Shown here in pieces: positions 34,004 to 41,977 of a stretch of DNA of 41,977 nt. The DNA lies in NCBI GenBank assembly GCA_964518635.1, contig CAZFGK010000022.1:1-41977 (forward strand), given 5' to 3'. Position 1 is the first letter of the stretch. Every line of letters begins with the position of its first letter. Position numbers and translations under genes: made by a program. The notes below the pieces were generated by a model that saw only the letters and a program-made list of their open reading frames with translations, did not search any database and had not been told where the DNA came from. This stretch comes from CAZFGK01 sp964518635. Lineage in GTDB: Bacteria > Zixibacteria > MSB-5A5 > GN15 > FEB-12.

Positions 34004-36886
34004 ATGGCAAACGATAGCGAAAATTCAAAGTCTGGCTCACGTGAGCGGGGAAATTCCGAGCGTGCGCCGGTCTCGTATCTGCATATCAAGGGGGCGCGCG
34101 AACATAATCTGAAGAATATCGATGTCCGCATTCCGCGCGACACGCTGACCGTCATCACCGGACTCTCCGGCTCAGGAAAATCCTCGCTGGCTTTTGATAC
34201 AATCTACGCTGAGGGGCAGCGTCGATATGTCGAGTCGCTGTCGGCGTATGCCCGTCAGTTTTTGGGGCTGATGGAAAAGCCGGATATTGATTACATCGAA
34301 GGGCTTTCTCCGGCGATTTCAATTGAACAAAAAGGGGTGCTCAAAAATCCCCGTTCGACCGTCGGCACGATTACTGAAATCTACGACTATCTCCGTCTGC
34401 TCTTCGCTCGTGTCGGTGTGCCACACTGTGTGAAATGCGGAAATCCGATTTCGCAGCAGACAGTCGAGCAAATTGTTGATTCTGTTCTCTCTTTCGAAGA
34501 AGGAACCCGTCTGATGGTCCTCGCGCCACTGACACGTGGACGAAAAGGGGAGCATAAAGAGATTATCGATGAAGCCCGCAAAGAGGGGTTTGTCCGAATT
34601 CGGGTGAATGGGGATGTCGTCGAATCTGATCAGACGATCAATCTTACAAAAAATCAGAAGCACACGATTGAAGCAGTAGTCGATCGTCTGGTAGTCAAGC
34701 CGACTTCCCGTCGACGGCTTGCCGATTCGGTTGAGACCGCGCTGAAAATCGGTCAGGGGATTGTCCTGATCAATATCAAGAATCAGGATCTGCTCTTCTC
34801 AGAAAAATTCGCCTGTTTGAATTGCAATATCTCATACGAAGAACCATCCCCGCGACTCTTTTCATTCAATTCCCCTTTCGGTGCCTGCAAAGTCTGTGAC
34901 GGGCTCGGTCAGAAGATGGAGATTGATGCCTCTCTCGTTGTTCCGGACAAGACCCTCTCGATTAATGCCGGTGCAATCTCCCCCTGGGGTGGACCTGAGA
35001 TGGCGAACTGGTATCGCTATCGAATCAAAGGGCTTTCAACTCATTTTGATTTCAAACTTTCGACACCGTGGAACAAGCTGAGTGAGAAATTGCAGAAGAT
35101 CATCCTCTTCGGTACTGGTCGTGAGGAGATCAAATTTGAGTATGAACATGGGGACGGCGCTGCATCGGGAACGTACAAAGGCTCATTCGAAGGGGTGATT
35201 CCGCACCTTGAGCGTCGCTATAAGCAGACCGATTCCGCAGGGGTGCGTCAGTGGATCGAGAACTACATGACAGTCAGCACTTGCCCATCATGCAAAGGGG
35301 CGCGTCTTCGAGCGGAAGCACTTTCAGTGATTATTGACCGTGAAACAATCGACAGTGTCGTGGGGATGTCGATTCGTAATGCCTTTGTCTTTTTCAATAA
35401 ATTGACTCTTACCAAACGTCAGCAGCATATCGCCAAACAGATTCTCAAAGAGATTCGTGAGCGACTCACATTCCTGTGTGATGTCGGGCTTGAGTATCTC
35501 ACTCTCGGTCGCGCCGCAGCAACACTCTCTGGCGGAGAAGCGCAGCGTATACGGCTCGCTACGCAGATCGGATCGCGTCTTGTTGGGGTGCTGTATATTC
35601 TGGATGAGCCATCAATAGGATTGCATCAGCGTGATAATCAGAAGCTGCTGAAAACTTTGATCGGACTGCGTGACATCGGAAATACCGTACTCGTTGTCGA
35701 ACATGATCGCGACACCATTGAAGCCGCCGATTACGTACTCGATCTTGGCCCCGGCGCAGGAGTGCATGGCGGGCATATCATCGCACAAGGAACACCTGCC
35801 GAAATTCGTGCGTCGAAGAAATCACTGACAGGACAATACCTTGCCGGAACGCGAACGATTTCGATTCCGCGTGATCGCCGCGGCACCAATAAAGGGGAGA
35901 TCAAACTCACCGGTGCGACGGGGAATAATCTCAAGAAGGTGGATGTCGCGATTCCGCTTGGTTGCCTCGTAGCGGTGACAGGAGTGAGCGGATCAGGGAA
36001 ATCATCACTCATCAATGAGACCCTCTATCGCGCGCTGGCGAAGCATTTCTATGATTCACGCACTGCGCCACTTCCCTATAATGACCTCGTCGGACTTGAA
36101 CAGATTGACAAAGTGATTGATATCGATCAATCTCCGATTGGTCGCACGCCGCGCTCGAATCCGGCGACCTATACCGGACTCTTCACTTTCATTCGCGACT
36201 TGTATTCAGAGTTGCCGGAAGCAAAAGCACGTGGCTATGCGCCGGGACGATTTTCTTTCAACGTCAAGGGTGGTCGTTGTGAAGCGTGCGAAGGGGACGG
36301 GATCATCAAGATCGAAATGCATTTCCTTCCCGATGTCTATGTCCCCTGCGAAGTCTGTAAAGGGAAACGCTACAATCGGGAAACATTGGAAGTGACCTTC
36401 AAAGGGAAATCAATCGCTGATGTTCTCGATATGACGGTCGAAGAGGCGGTGACATTTTTTGAGAATATCCCGCGATTGAAAACCAAACTGATGACACTCG
36501 CCAATGTCGGACTTGGCTACATACATCTCGGTCAACAGGCGACGCAATTGTCGGGGGGCGAAGCGCAACGTGTGAAACTTGCGACCGAGCTTTCCAAAAC
36601 AGCGACCGGACGTACGTTCTATATTCTCGATGAACCAACCACTGGATTGCATTTCGAAGATATCCGCATGCTGCTGGGAGTGCTCAATGAACTGGTTGAT
36701 CGTGGCAATACCGTGCTAGTAATCGAGCATAATCTGGATGTGATCAAAACAGCCGACTGGATTATTGATATCGGCCCGGAGGGTGGGGATGGCGGCGGAA
36801 AAGTAATCGCTACCGGACGCCCGGAGGATGTTGCGAAGACAAAAGGGAGCTTCACTGGAGAATTTTTGAAGATGGAGCTGAAGTAG
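34004..36886 (+). CDS. uvrA: Excinuclease ABC subunit A
   Basis: A protein of 960 residues, the damage-recognition ATPase of nucleotide excision repair. It has two ABC ATPase halves: Walker A in GLSGSGKSS (near residue 54) and VSGSGKSS (near 660), signature TLSGGEAQRIRLA and QLSGGEAQRVKLA, and Walker B in LYILDEPSIGLH and TFYILDEPTTGLH. Zinc modules are present (CVKC, CLNC with CKVC, CEAC with CEVC). The first 20 residues are a non-conserved hydrophilic tail. ATG at 34004 is favoured, with AGAGG upstream; the ORF could begin one codon earlier at a TTG. No operon partners: a terminator precedes it and the next gene is opposed. Confidence 0.97.
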   Translation: MANDSENSKSGSRERGNSERAPVSYLHIKGAREHNLKNIDVRIPRDTLTVITGLSGSGKSSLAFDTIYAEGQRRYVESLSAYARQFLGLMEKPDIDYIEGLSPAISIEQKGVLKNPRSTVGTITEIYDYLRLLFARVGVPHCVKCGNPISQQTVEQIVDSVLSFEEGTRLMVLAPLTRGRKGEHKEIIDEARKEGFVRIRVNGDVVESDQTINLTKNQKHTIEAVVDRLVVKPTSRRRLADSVETALKIGQGIVLINIKNQDLLFSEKFACLNCNISYEEPSPRLFSFNSPFGACKVCDGLGQKMEIDASLVVPDKTLSINAGAISPWGGPEMANWYRYRIKGLSTHFDFKLSTPWNKLSEKLQKIILFGTGREEIKFEYEHGDGAASGTYKGSFEGVIPHLERRYKQTDSAGVRQWIENYMTVSTCPSCKGARLRAEALSVIIDRETIDSVVGMSIRNAFVFFNKLTLTKRQQHIAKQILKEIRERLTFLCDVGLEYLTLGRAAATLSGGEAQRIRLATQIGSRLVGVLYILDEPSIGLHQRDNQKLLKTLIGLRDIGNTVLVVEHDRDTIEAADYVLDLGPGAGVHGGHIIAQGTPAEIRASKKSLTGQYLAGTRTISIPRDRRGTNKGEIKLTGATGNNLKKVDVAIPLGCLVAVTGVSGSGKSSLINETLYRALAKHFYDSRTAPLPYNDLVGLEQIDKVIDIDQSPIGRTPRSNPATYTGLFTFIRDLYSELPEAKARGYAPGRFSFNVKGGRCEACEGDGIIKIEMHFLPDVYVPCEVCKGKRYNRETLEVTFKGKSIADVLDMTVEEAVTFFENIPRLKTKLMTLANVGLGYIHLGQQATQLSGGEAQRVKLATELSKTATGRTFYILDEPTTGLHFEDIRMLLGVLNELVDRGNTVLVIEHNLDVIKTADWIIDIGPEGGDGGGKVIATGRPEDVAKTKGSFTGEFLKMELK

Positions 36887-36911
36887 GGGCAAAATCCCAC
36901 TATGTGTATAC

Positions 36912-37637
36912 CTAGGATTTTGAGAAGTGCGGCCTGCCCTGCAGAAAGAAGTCTAGCCCAGTCTCACCTAAACCAAAATCACCTGAGAAATTTCGTTCAG
37001 GGTGAATTTGATGATCACCATAACAGAGCATTCTTATGATTTGATCAGAACGAAGATGCATGCTGGCCCAGGTCAGAGGAGAGTTACCATGCATGTCTTT
37101 TGCTTCTTTATTGGCTCCAGAGTCAATTAGCAATTTGATGGTGTTGTGGCTTGCAAATGCGCCGGCTCTGTGCAGAGGAGTCTCGCACGCTGTTCGAGAG
37201 TCTCGCATGAAATTTCCAGTCGGTGCACCGGGAAGGGTCGGTGTATTTACTTTTGCTCCCGAATTCAGCAGCACTCGCACAACATTTTCATATTGAGATC
37301 GACTGGGACGACAGAGTGCGGAATGCAACGGAGTTTCGCCAGTTTGTGCGATCGGAATATTTACATCAGCTCCACGTTCAATCAAGAACTGACAGAGCCG
37401 CCAGTGACCATGAAAAGCTGCACCACTCAGACCAAAGTTTTCGCCAAGGGAACTCAAAGACTCCCCTCTTGAGAGGAGAAAGCGGATACCACTCACATCG
37501 CCATAATATGCACACCATTGGATCAGACTAACGCCATCTGATCCCACTACGTTTGCTGCGCCCCCGGATTCTATCAACTCAAAAATGAGATCTGTTCGTC
37601 CGTCAGCGATTTTCCTGAGCAAGTGTTTCTCTTTCAC
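36912..37637 (-). CDS. Ankyrin-repeat protein
   Basis: A protein of 241 residues. Five or six ankyrin repeats are visible: GRTDLIFELIESGG, GVSLIQWCAYYGDVSGIRFL, GAAFHGHWRLCQFLIERGAD, ETPLHSALCRPSRSQYENVV, ETPLHRAGAFASHNTIKLLI and GNSPLTWASMHLRSDQIIRM. There is no signal peptide and no catalytic domain, so it is a cytosolic protein-binding scaffold of unknown partner. The start is a GTG at 37637 without a strong ribosome site. It converges with uvrA, 25 bases between stop codons, and is flanked upstream by repeats. Confidence 0.85.
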   Translation of the reverse strand: MKEKHLLRKIADGRTDLIFELIESGGAANVVGSDGVSLIQWCAYYGDVSGIRFLLSRGESLSSLGENFGLSGAAFHGHWRLCQFLIERGADVNIPIAQTGETPLHSALCRPSRSQYENVVRVLLNSGAKVNTPTLPGAPTGNFMRDSRTACETPLHRAGAFASHNTIKLLIDSGANKEAKDMHGNSPLTWASMHLRSDQIIRMLCYGDHQIHPERNFSGDFGLGETGLDFFLQGRPHFSKS

Positions 37638-37659
37638 GTGACTTCAGTATCATTCTGTG

Positions 37660-37800
37660 GAGTGGCCCGTGGGCTTGCCCCGGGTTCCCGTGAACTTGAA
37701 AAGAGGTCAGACGGGGCTTCCATCTTGTTCGTCATATATTGTCACCCCGCACCCGAAGCGGGTGACGGGCCACCAAGAAAAAGAATCCCGGCGAAACACA
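37660..37800. repeat. REP-like palindromes between the ankyrin and MobA-like genes
   Basis: About 200 bases without a gene. A GGCCCGTGGGCTTGCCCCGG palindrome lies near 37664-37685 and CACCCGAAGCGGGTG around 37749-37763, followed by ACGGGCCACC. These belong to the same palindrome-rich class as the other intergenic repeats but are not copies of the main families. Confidence 0.6.
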
Positions 37801-37839
37801 CATGGCTACGGAATTGTCTCCAAATGTTTTCTGTTTTTC

Positions 37840-38340
37840 CTACGCCCCCAGAACCGGTGTGCCGCTCGGAATCAGTTCACTTAATCCTGCTGCTAAATCT
37901 CCCGACCCTTGCTGCACCTGTTCCAGTGCCGCTTTCGAGAATATCCCGAATGGCTGCGCATGTCCGGATTCATCCGCCACTTGATAGCCAAGAAACGGCT
38001 CCCCGTTGTATCGCTTCACCAGATCGATCACTGCTTCGAGCGGAAAGTCGGTCACTTTTGAACTACCAATGAATATCGCATTGCTGGGCGTATGCTTGAG
38101 CGCGGTTGCCACTCCGACTGCTGCGCCACGGGCACCAACCTGATCGACTACCAATGGATAATTGAGCCATTGCTCACGTGCCTGTTCCGGTCGCACAACG
38201 ACCGACACCTGTTCAAACAACGCCGCGTATCGCCGATAGCCAGACTCAAGCCAGCCGATCCCTTCCCGCTGACGTCGCTCTTCTACTGATTCTCCGCCTG
38301 CCAGAATGTAGCAGGGGATCGCCTGAAATGTCGCTCGCAT
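37840..38340 (-). CDS. Degenerate MobA-like nucleotidyltransferase fold protein
   Basis: A protein of 166 residues. MRATFQAIPCYILAGGES begins like molybdenum cofactor guanylyltransferase (MobA), and the order of elements follows it: FEQVSVVVRP, YPLVVDQVGARGAAVGVATA and the product region HTPSNAIFIGSSKVTDFPLE. However, the nucleotide loop (LAGGxSxRMGxDK) reads GESVEERRQREG, losing the RMG and lysine positions, and the metal-binding aspartate motif (GCDMP) reads GSSKVTDFP. It may be inactive or use another substrate. AAGGGAG lies 6 bases before the ATG at 38340; an ATG at 38379 with AGGA is an alternative. No molybdenum genes are near. Confidence 0.6.
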   Translation of the reverse strand: MRATFQAIPCYILAGGESVEERRQREGIGWLESGYRRYAALFEQVSVVVRPEQAREQWLNYPLVVDQVGARGAAVGVATALKHTPSNAIFIGSSKVTDFPLEAVIDLVKRYNGEPFLGYQVADESGHAQPFGIFSKAALEQVQQGSGDLAAGLSELIPSGTPVLGA

Positions 38341-38526
38341 ATGAGACTCCCTTCCGTATATGCCAATCACTGCACGCATAGAACTGTTCCTGATCTGTGC
38401 GTGAGTATCGGGAGATGAAATTTTACTGGATGCTCCGGATACCGGAGATGGAATCAACGACGGTTCTTGAGAAAACTCAAGGGGAAGTTGCGGAAATCGA
38501 CGAATGATTCGACCTAGACACATTCT

Positions 38527-38617
38527 CTTGTAGGGCAGTGTCCCGCTTCGGAACCTGCCATCTTACCGAAGGCAAGAAAAGAAGAGGCCGGTTCGGAAGC
38601 CGGACCGTCCCTACAAG
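38527..38617. repeat. 91-bp composite element with 9-bp terminal inverted repeats (copy 2)
   Basis: Same ends (CTTGTAGGG, CCCTACAAG) and same left and right halves as 33101-33192. It begins just upstream of the MobA-like reading frame's 5' region. Confidence 0.85.
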
Positions 38618-39112
38618 ATTACCCGCCTGGTGCCCCACTCTCCGGGTGGGTCGTTTCTTGTCATGCTGATCCGCCGCGGCGGATCGAAGCATGATTTCCG
38701 GTGACTTCTGAGGATGTCCCCCTTCGACAAGCTCAGGGTGACATAACTGACAGTTTGATAACTGACAGATTGATAAATGACAGATTGATAAATGACAGAT
38801 TGGTAGCCCTGAGCACCCGCTCAGGGTCTTCTCTCTCGTAGGCGTCACCCGCCCTCGTCTGCCCCTTCTCCTCACCATGAGTATGTCGATGTCTTCTTTC
38901 TTCTCTGTGCCCTGCGTTGTCAATGTGAGTTCCCTCAATATTGGTAGCCCGCTCCCTTTAGGGGCGGGTGACGAGCACAAGACCCCGATGTGGGCATCGG
39001 GGCCACCTGCAAGTTTGGGTTGCTTGTTCGACCGCCCCTGAAGGGGCTGGGCTACCAATTCAAGTCTCTTCACCCTGAGCGGATCGAAGGGTCTTCTTCG
39101 ATTCACCATCCC
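38618..39112. repeat. Intergenic repeat block upstream of eno, with 15-bp tandem repeats
   Basis: No gene is seen in the whole 38341-39192 spacer apart from repeats. It contains GATCCGCCGCGGCGGATC (about 38669-38686), CCTTCGACAAGCTCAGGG (38721-38738), four 15-base tandem units of the type AATGACAGATTGATA (38746-38805), CCCTGAGCACCCGCTCAGGG (38807-38826), palindromes on CCCCGATGTGGGCATCGGGG (about 38984-39003), and CACCCTGAGCGGATCGAAGG (39071-39090). Confidence 0.8.
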
Positions 39113-39192
39113 CCCCACTTTCGCGCGGCATTTTTCACCCGTATCCTTCACCCAGAGAAAAAATTGAATCCTATCCCCCGGAGGTAATCCCC

Positions 39193-40497
39193 ATGGCCGA
39201 TTTTGAGTATATCCACGCCCGCCAGATTCTTGATAGCCGCGGCACACCGACGGTCGAAGTCGATGTCTGCCTTTCTGATGGTTCCCTCGGACGGGCGGCG
39301 GTCCCCTCTGGTGCATCGACCGGCGCACATGAAGCGGTCGAACTGCGTGACGACGACAAACGTCGCTATTTCGGAAAATCAGTCCAGACCGCAGTCGACA
39401 ATGTGAACGACACCATCTGGCCGGGGATTCTGGAAGAGGAACTCGATCCCTTTGATCAGATCACCCTCGACAAATATCTGATCGAACTCGACGGCACTGA
39501 AAACAAATCGAAACTCGGTGCCAACGCAATCCTCGGTGTCTCACTCGCTGTTGCAAAAGCTGCCGCTGAATCTCGCGGAAGATTTTTGTACGAATATATC
39601 GGCGGCTGCAATACCCGTCTGATGCCTGTCCCGATGATGAATATCCTCAACGGCGGCAAACATGCCGACAACAATGTCGACTTGCAGGAATTCATGATCA
39701 TGCCAGTCGGTGCGAGTGGTTTTGCGCATGCCTTACAGATGGGTGCCGAAGTATTCGGGCATCTGAAAAAATTGCTGCATAAAAAAGGATACAGCACCGC
39801 CGTCGGTGATGAAGGGGGCTTTGCTCCTGATCTGAAATCAAATGAAGAAGCACTGCAAGTTATTATGGAAGCAATCGATGCCTCTGGATACAAGGCAGGA
39901 CGCGGCAAAGATATCGTGCTCGCCCTTGATCCGGCGACGACTGAGCTGTACGACGAAAAATCGAAGACCTACAATCTTGCTTCCGAAAAACGAAAACTCT
40001 CAAGCTCTGAGATGGTCGGCTTTTGGGAAGATCTCTGCAAACGATACCCGATTATCTCTATCGAAGACGGACTCGCGGAGGATGACTGGGATGGCTGGAT
40101 TGAACTGCGCAAACGTCTTGGCGAAAAAGTGCAGCTGGTCGGTGATGATCTTTTTGTGACCAATCCAAAACGTCTCGCGCGCGGAATAGCCGATAAAGCA
40201 GCGAATTCGATTCTGATCAAACTCAATCAGATTGGCACATTGACTGAAACACTCGACGCAATCGAGATGGCACAAAAAGCAGGATTCACCGCGATCATCT
40301 CGCATCGCTCCGGTGAGACAGAAGATACGACACTTGCGCATGTTGCAGTTGCCACTCGTGCGGGTCAGATCAAGACCGGCTCGATGTGCCGCACTGATCG
40401 CATTGCGAAATACAATGAACTGCTGCGTATCGAAGAACAGATCGGCGAACATGCCGAGTACGCCGGTATGGGAGTGTTCTACAACATCGCGAAGTAG
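39193..40497 (+). CDS. eno: Enolase
   Basis: A protein of 434 residues that converts 2-phosphoglycerate to phosphoenolpyruvate in glycolysis. Motifs: ARQILDSRGTPTVEVDV at the N terminus, SGASTGAHEAVELRD (flexible loop serine), GDEGGFAPDL, the metal ligands in ALDPATTELYD, SIEDGLAEDDW and VGDDLFVTN, the catalytic lysine in LIKLNQIGT, and the substrate loop SHRSGETEDT with GQIKTGS. GGAGG lies 8 bases before the ATG. An 85-bp repeat begins on the last base of its stop codon. It is a single-gene unit. Confidence 0.98.
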   Translation: MADFEYIHARQILDSRGTPTVEVDVCLSDGSLGRAAVPSGASTGAHEAVELRDDDKRRYFGKSVQTAVDNVNDTIWPGILEEELDPFDQITLDKYLIELDGTENKSKLGANAILGVSLAVAKAAAESRGRFLYEYIGGCNTRLMPVPMMNILNGGKHADNNVDLQEFMIMPVGASGFAHALQMGAEVFGHLKKLLHKKGYSTAVGDEGGFAPDLKSNEEALQVIMEAIDASGYKAGRGKDIVLALDPATTELYDEKSKTYNLASEKRKLSSSEMVGFWEDLCKRYPIISIEDGLAEDDWDGWIELRKRLGEKVQLVGDDLFVTNPKRLARGIADKAANSILIKLNQIGTLTETLDAIEMAQKAGFTAIISHRSGETEDTTLAHVAVATRAGQIKTGSMCRTDRIAKYNELLRIEEQIGEHAEYAGMGVFYNIAK

Positions 40498-40987
40498 ATG
40501 AAGACGCGGGGCAGAAACTGACTCGTGCTACAAGATAAGATGCTCTTTCAGTCTGGAGTGCGGCTCCGTCTTCGGAGTCGCCTCTTGTCATGCTGAGCCT
40601 GTCGAAGCATGACATCCACTACAAAATAGAAATCATGATGTCCCCCTTCGACAAGCTCAGGGTGAGAAAAGGGGTTCATTTCTTGTACTGACGGTTCGCT
40701 TTGGTACCGGCCACTTTTTCTTGTAGGGACGGTCCGGCTTCCGAACCGGCCTCTTCTCTTGGTGGCCCGCTCCCCAAAGGGGTGCGGGGTTCTTCACTTT
40801 GGTGTGGGTCTTCTCTTCGGGTGCGGGATCTTCTCTTCGGTGTTGAATTTTCTCGTTGGTGTGTTTCTTCTCTTCGGTGCCCCATAGCTTGCTATGGGTT
40901 AAGATGAAGACGCGGGGCAGAAACTGACCCGCGCTACAAGATAAGATGCTCTTTCAGTCTGGAGTGCGGCTCCGTCTTCGGAGTCGC
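40497..40987. repeat. Pair of 85-bp direct repeats and REP-like units after eno
   Basis: Two 85-base copies (40497-40581 and 40903-40987) differ at two positions. Each ends with a hairpin CTCCG-TCTT-CGGAG. Between them are TGCTGAGCCTGTCGAAGCAT (40591-40610), CCTTCGACAAGCTCAGGG (about 40645-40662), a half element CTTGTAGGGACGGTCC...GGCCTCTTCT (40720-40757), and simple TCTTCTCTTCGG-like repeats (about 40800-40880). No gene is seen. Confidence 0.85.
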
Positions 40988-41030
40988 TAGTGGAAGAATC
41001 CACACGCAAGAGCGGGATGGACTATCAGCA

Positions 41031-41390
41031 CTAAGTTGATTTTCTTATCTCCTGACCGATAAACATCAATGTTTTAGTTTTCGGCACTTCAAGATGGATC
41101 TCCCTCATTCCATAGTCCCTATCAAAAGGCGCACGGACCTTCATTCCTTCAAGGTGATCCTTGATCGAATGCCATAGTTGATCGATCTCGTCAACTTCGA
41201 GATAAAACTCCATTTGACCTATGTCATCTCCTGCTCTCAGAATATGAACTGTGAGGTTGTCTTTGGATAAGATGACATACGTCGATTCCTCCCTTACCAC
41301 CTTAAACTGAAGCACTTTGCTGAAAAACATTGCTGTCACTGCGACATCGAATGAAGGAATCATCGGGCTTAAATAGAGTGCTCTAGACAT
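41031..41390 (-). CDS. Small VOC (glyoxalase/bleomycin-resistance) superfamily protein
   Basis: A protein of 119 residues, one typical VOC module: SPMIPSFDVAVTAMFFSKVL, FKVVREESTYVILSKDNLTV, EFYLEVDEIDQLWHSI, APFDRDYGMREIHLEVP and KTLMFIGQEI. It fits the betaalphabetabetabeta pattern of small dioxygenase or resistance-type proteins. GluMet pairs in the usual metal positions are only partly recognisable, so ligand and activity are open. The start at 41390 has GAGGAA about 8 bases upstream; longer forms to 41543 are not supported. It diverges from the LolC/E-like gene. Confidence 0.8.
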   Translation of the reverse strand: MSRALYLSPMIPSFDVAVTAMFFSKVLQFKVVREESTYVILSKDNLTVHILRAGDDIGQMEFYLEVDEIDQLWHSIKDHLEGMKVRAPFDRDYGMREIHLEVPKTKTLMFIGQEIRKST

Positions 41391-41613
41391 TCTTGATTTT
41401 TCCTCTCTAACTGGAATCGTCGAAAGATGTTCAAAGTCGGTATGACATGTACCAAACTCTGATATACAACGCGAATGGTAACAATTTATTTCCGAGTGCA
41501 AAAAAATTAAAAGTTTGACATTTCGCTGCGATGGATTCGTCAATCGAGAACAAAAAATACCCCCCAGTTCTCAATTGTCTCTTGGGCGCATTCTCCGCAC
41601 ATTCCCCCACCAG

Positions 41614-41977
41614 ATGTCACTTGAAACCTTCATCGCGCGCAGATATCTCCGGGCCGGGCGGTCATTTGCCGCTATCTCCACCTGGATCTCCATCCTCGGC
41701 GTCTGTCTCGGCGTCGGGACGGTCTGTTTTGTCATGTCGATGCACAACGGTTTCGAATCCGAAATTAGAAAACGTCTGCTCAGCACTACCTCCCACATCA
41801 CCATCTACCCGACCAACGGGGAAACGTTCACCAACTACGCCGAACTCGTCACCCAGATCGAATCACAACCGCATGTGATTGCTGCCTCGCCGTTCGTGTT
41901 CTACAAAGCCGCGATCTCATCGGCAACCACCGGAGACGGCATCGTCATTCGCGGTATCGACACCGCCGCCGAACGTC
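41614..41977 (+). CDS. Lipoprotein-releasing ABC transporter permease, LolC/LolE-like (5' part)
   Basis: The first 121 codons of a plus-strand gene that runs off the right edge. Translation begins MSLETFIARRYLRAGRSFAA, the characteristic LolC/E amino end, then a first membrane helix (ISTWISILGVCLGVGTVCFV), MSMHNGFESEIRKRLLST and the start of the periplasmic MacB-PCD-like domain (HITIYPTNG, PHVIAASPFVFYKAAI). Such permeases extract lipoproteins from the inner membrane for delivery to the outer membrane, which agrees with a diderm cell. The ribosome site is poor (CCCCACCAG); an in-frame TTG at 41575 is an unlikely alternative. Confidence 0.85.
   Translation, partial: MSLETFIARRYLRAGRSFAAISTWISILGVCLGVGTVCFVMSMHNGFESEIRKRLLSTTSHITIYPTNGETFTNYAELVTQIESQPHVIAASPFVFYKAAISSATTGDGIVIRGIDTAAER

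Noticed and set aside
38746..38805. CRISPR array
   Set aside because: Units are 15 bases, directly adjacent and without spacers, and no cas genes are near.
38477..39328. Minus-strand reading frame of 283 codons upstream of eno
   Set aside because: It is made of the intergenic repeats and overlaps the start of eno; the protein is low-complexity and has no ribosome site.
41531..41878. Plus-strand frame of 115 codons near the right edge
   Set aside because: The LolC/E reading frame beginning at 41614 in another phase has clear family motifs and stays open to the edge.

Overview
The window looks like a chromosomal contig from an uncultured Gram-negative bacterium of the FCB superphylum, most like Zixibacteria or a related candidate phylum. 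The reasons are outer-membrane logic (signal peptides, a LolC/E-type permease, type IX-like C-terminal sorting domains with the NYPNPFNP and GVYFYRL signatures) together with many secreted proteins carrying dockerin-like EF-hand pairs. This placement is inference; no rRNA or tRNA gene was seen. Bases 10293-10392 are a run of exactly 100 Ns, a scaffold gap.

Left part (1-22.7 kb, all minus strand): an array of secreted, multi-domain proteins. From right to left along transcription: a small dockerin protein (21521-22651); a paralogous pair, one with a sorting domain (18563-21160) and one without (16759-18426); a tight three-gene operon (13722-16232, 11053-13713, and a giant Ig-repeat protein at 5350-11032 that spans the gap); a propeller/Ig/dockerin protein (1392-4814); a short sorting-domain protein (147-1019); and a truncated signal-peptide gene at the left edge. 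Four proteins end in a type IX-like sorting domain and four end at or just after a dockerin-like module. Several also hold cohesin-like beta-sandwiches, so these proteins could form a calcium-dependent surface scaffold. The 1392 and 21521 genes share the same promoter hexamers (TTGACA-17-TATTCT), a long leader with a common motif, and the same C-terminal double repeat. The operon has its own promoter and leader. Strong hairpin terminators close several units.

Middle (23.7-25.9 kb, plus strand): a LemA protein followed by two TPM-domain proteins, a familiar membrane-associated trio. Then a LysE/RhtB exporter, and a minus-strand housekeeping operon ileS - DksA/TraR zinc protein - lspA - DUF1858 protein - mutM (32790 to 27354). 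The IleRS is a type 2 enzyme whose HxGH signature is rearranged to GxHH, and lspA seems to begin at a CTG codon inside the preceding gene.

Right part (33.4-42 kb): an FtsB/DivIC-like protein, uvrA, an ankyrin-repeat protein, a degenerate MobA-like protein, enolase, a small VOC protein, and the 5' end of a LolC/E-like permease that runs off the window. From about 26 kb onward nearly every intergenic region holds dispersed palindromic (REP/BIME-like) repeats, almost none of which appear in the secreted-protein array.
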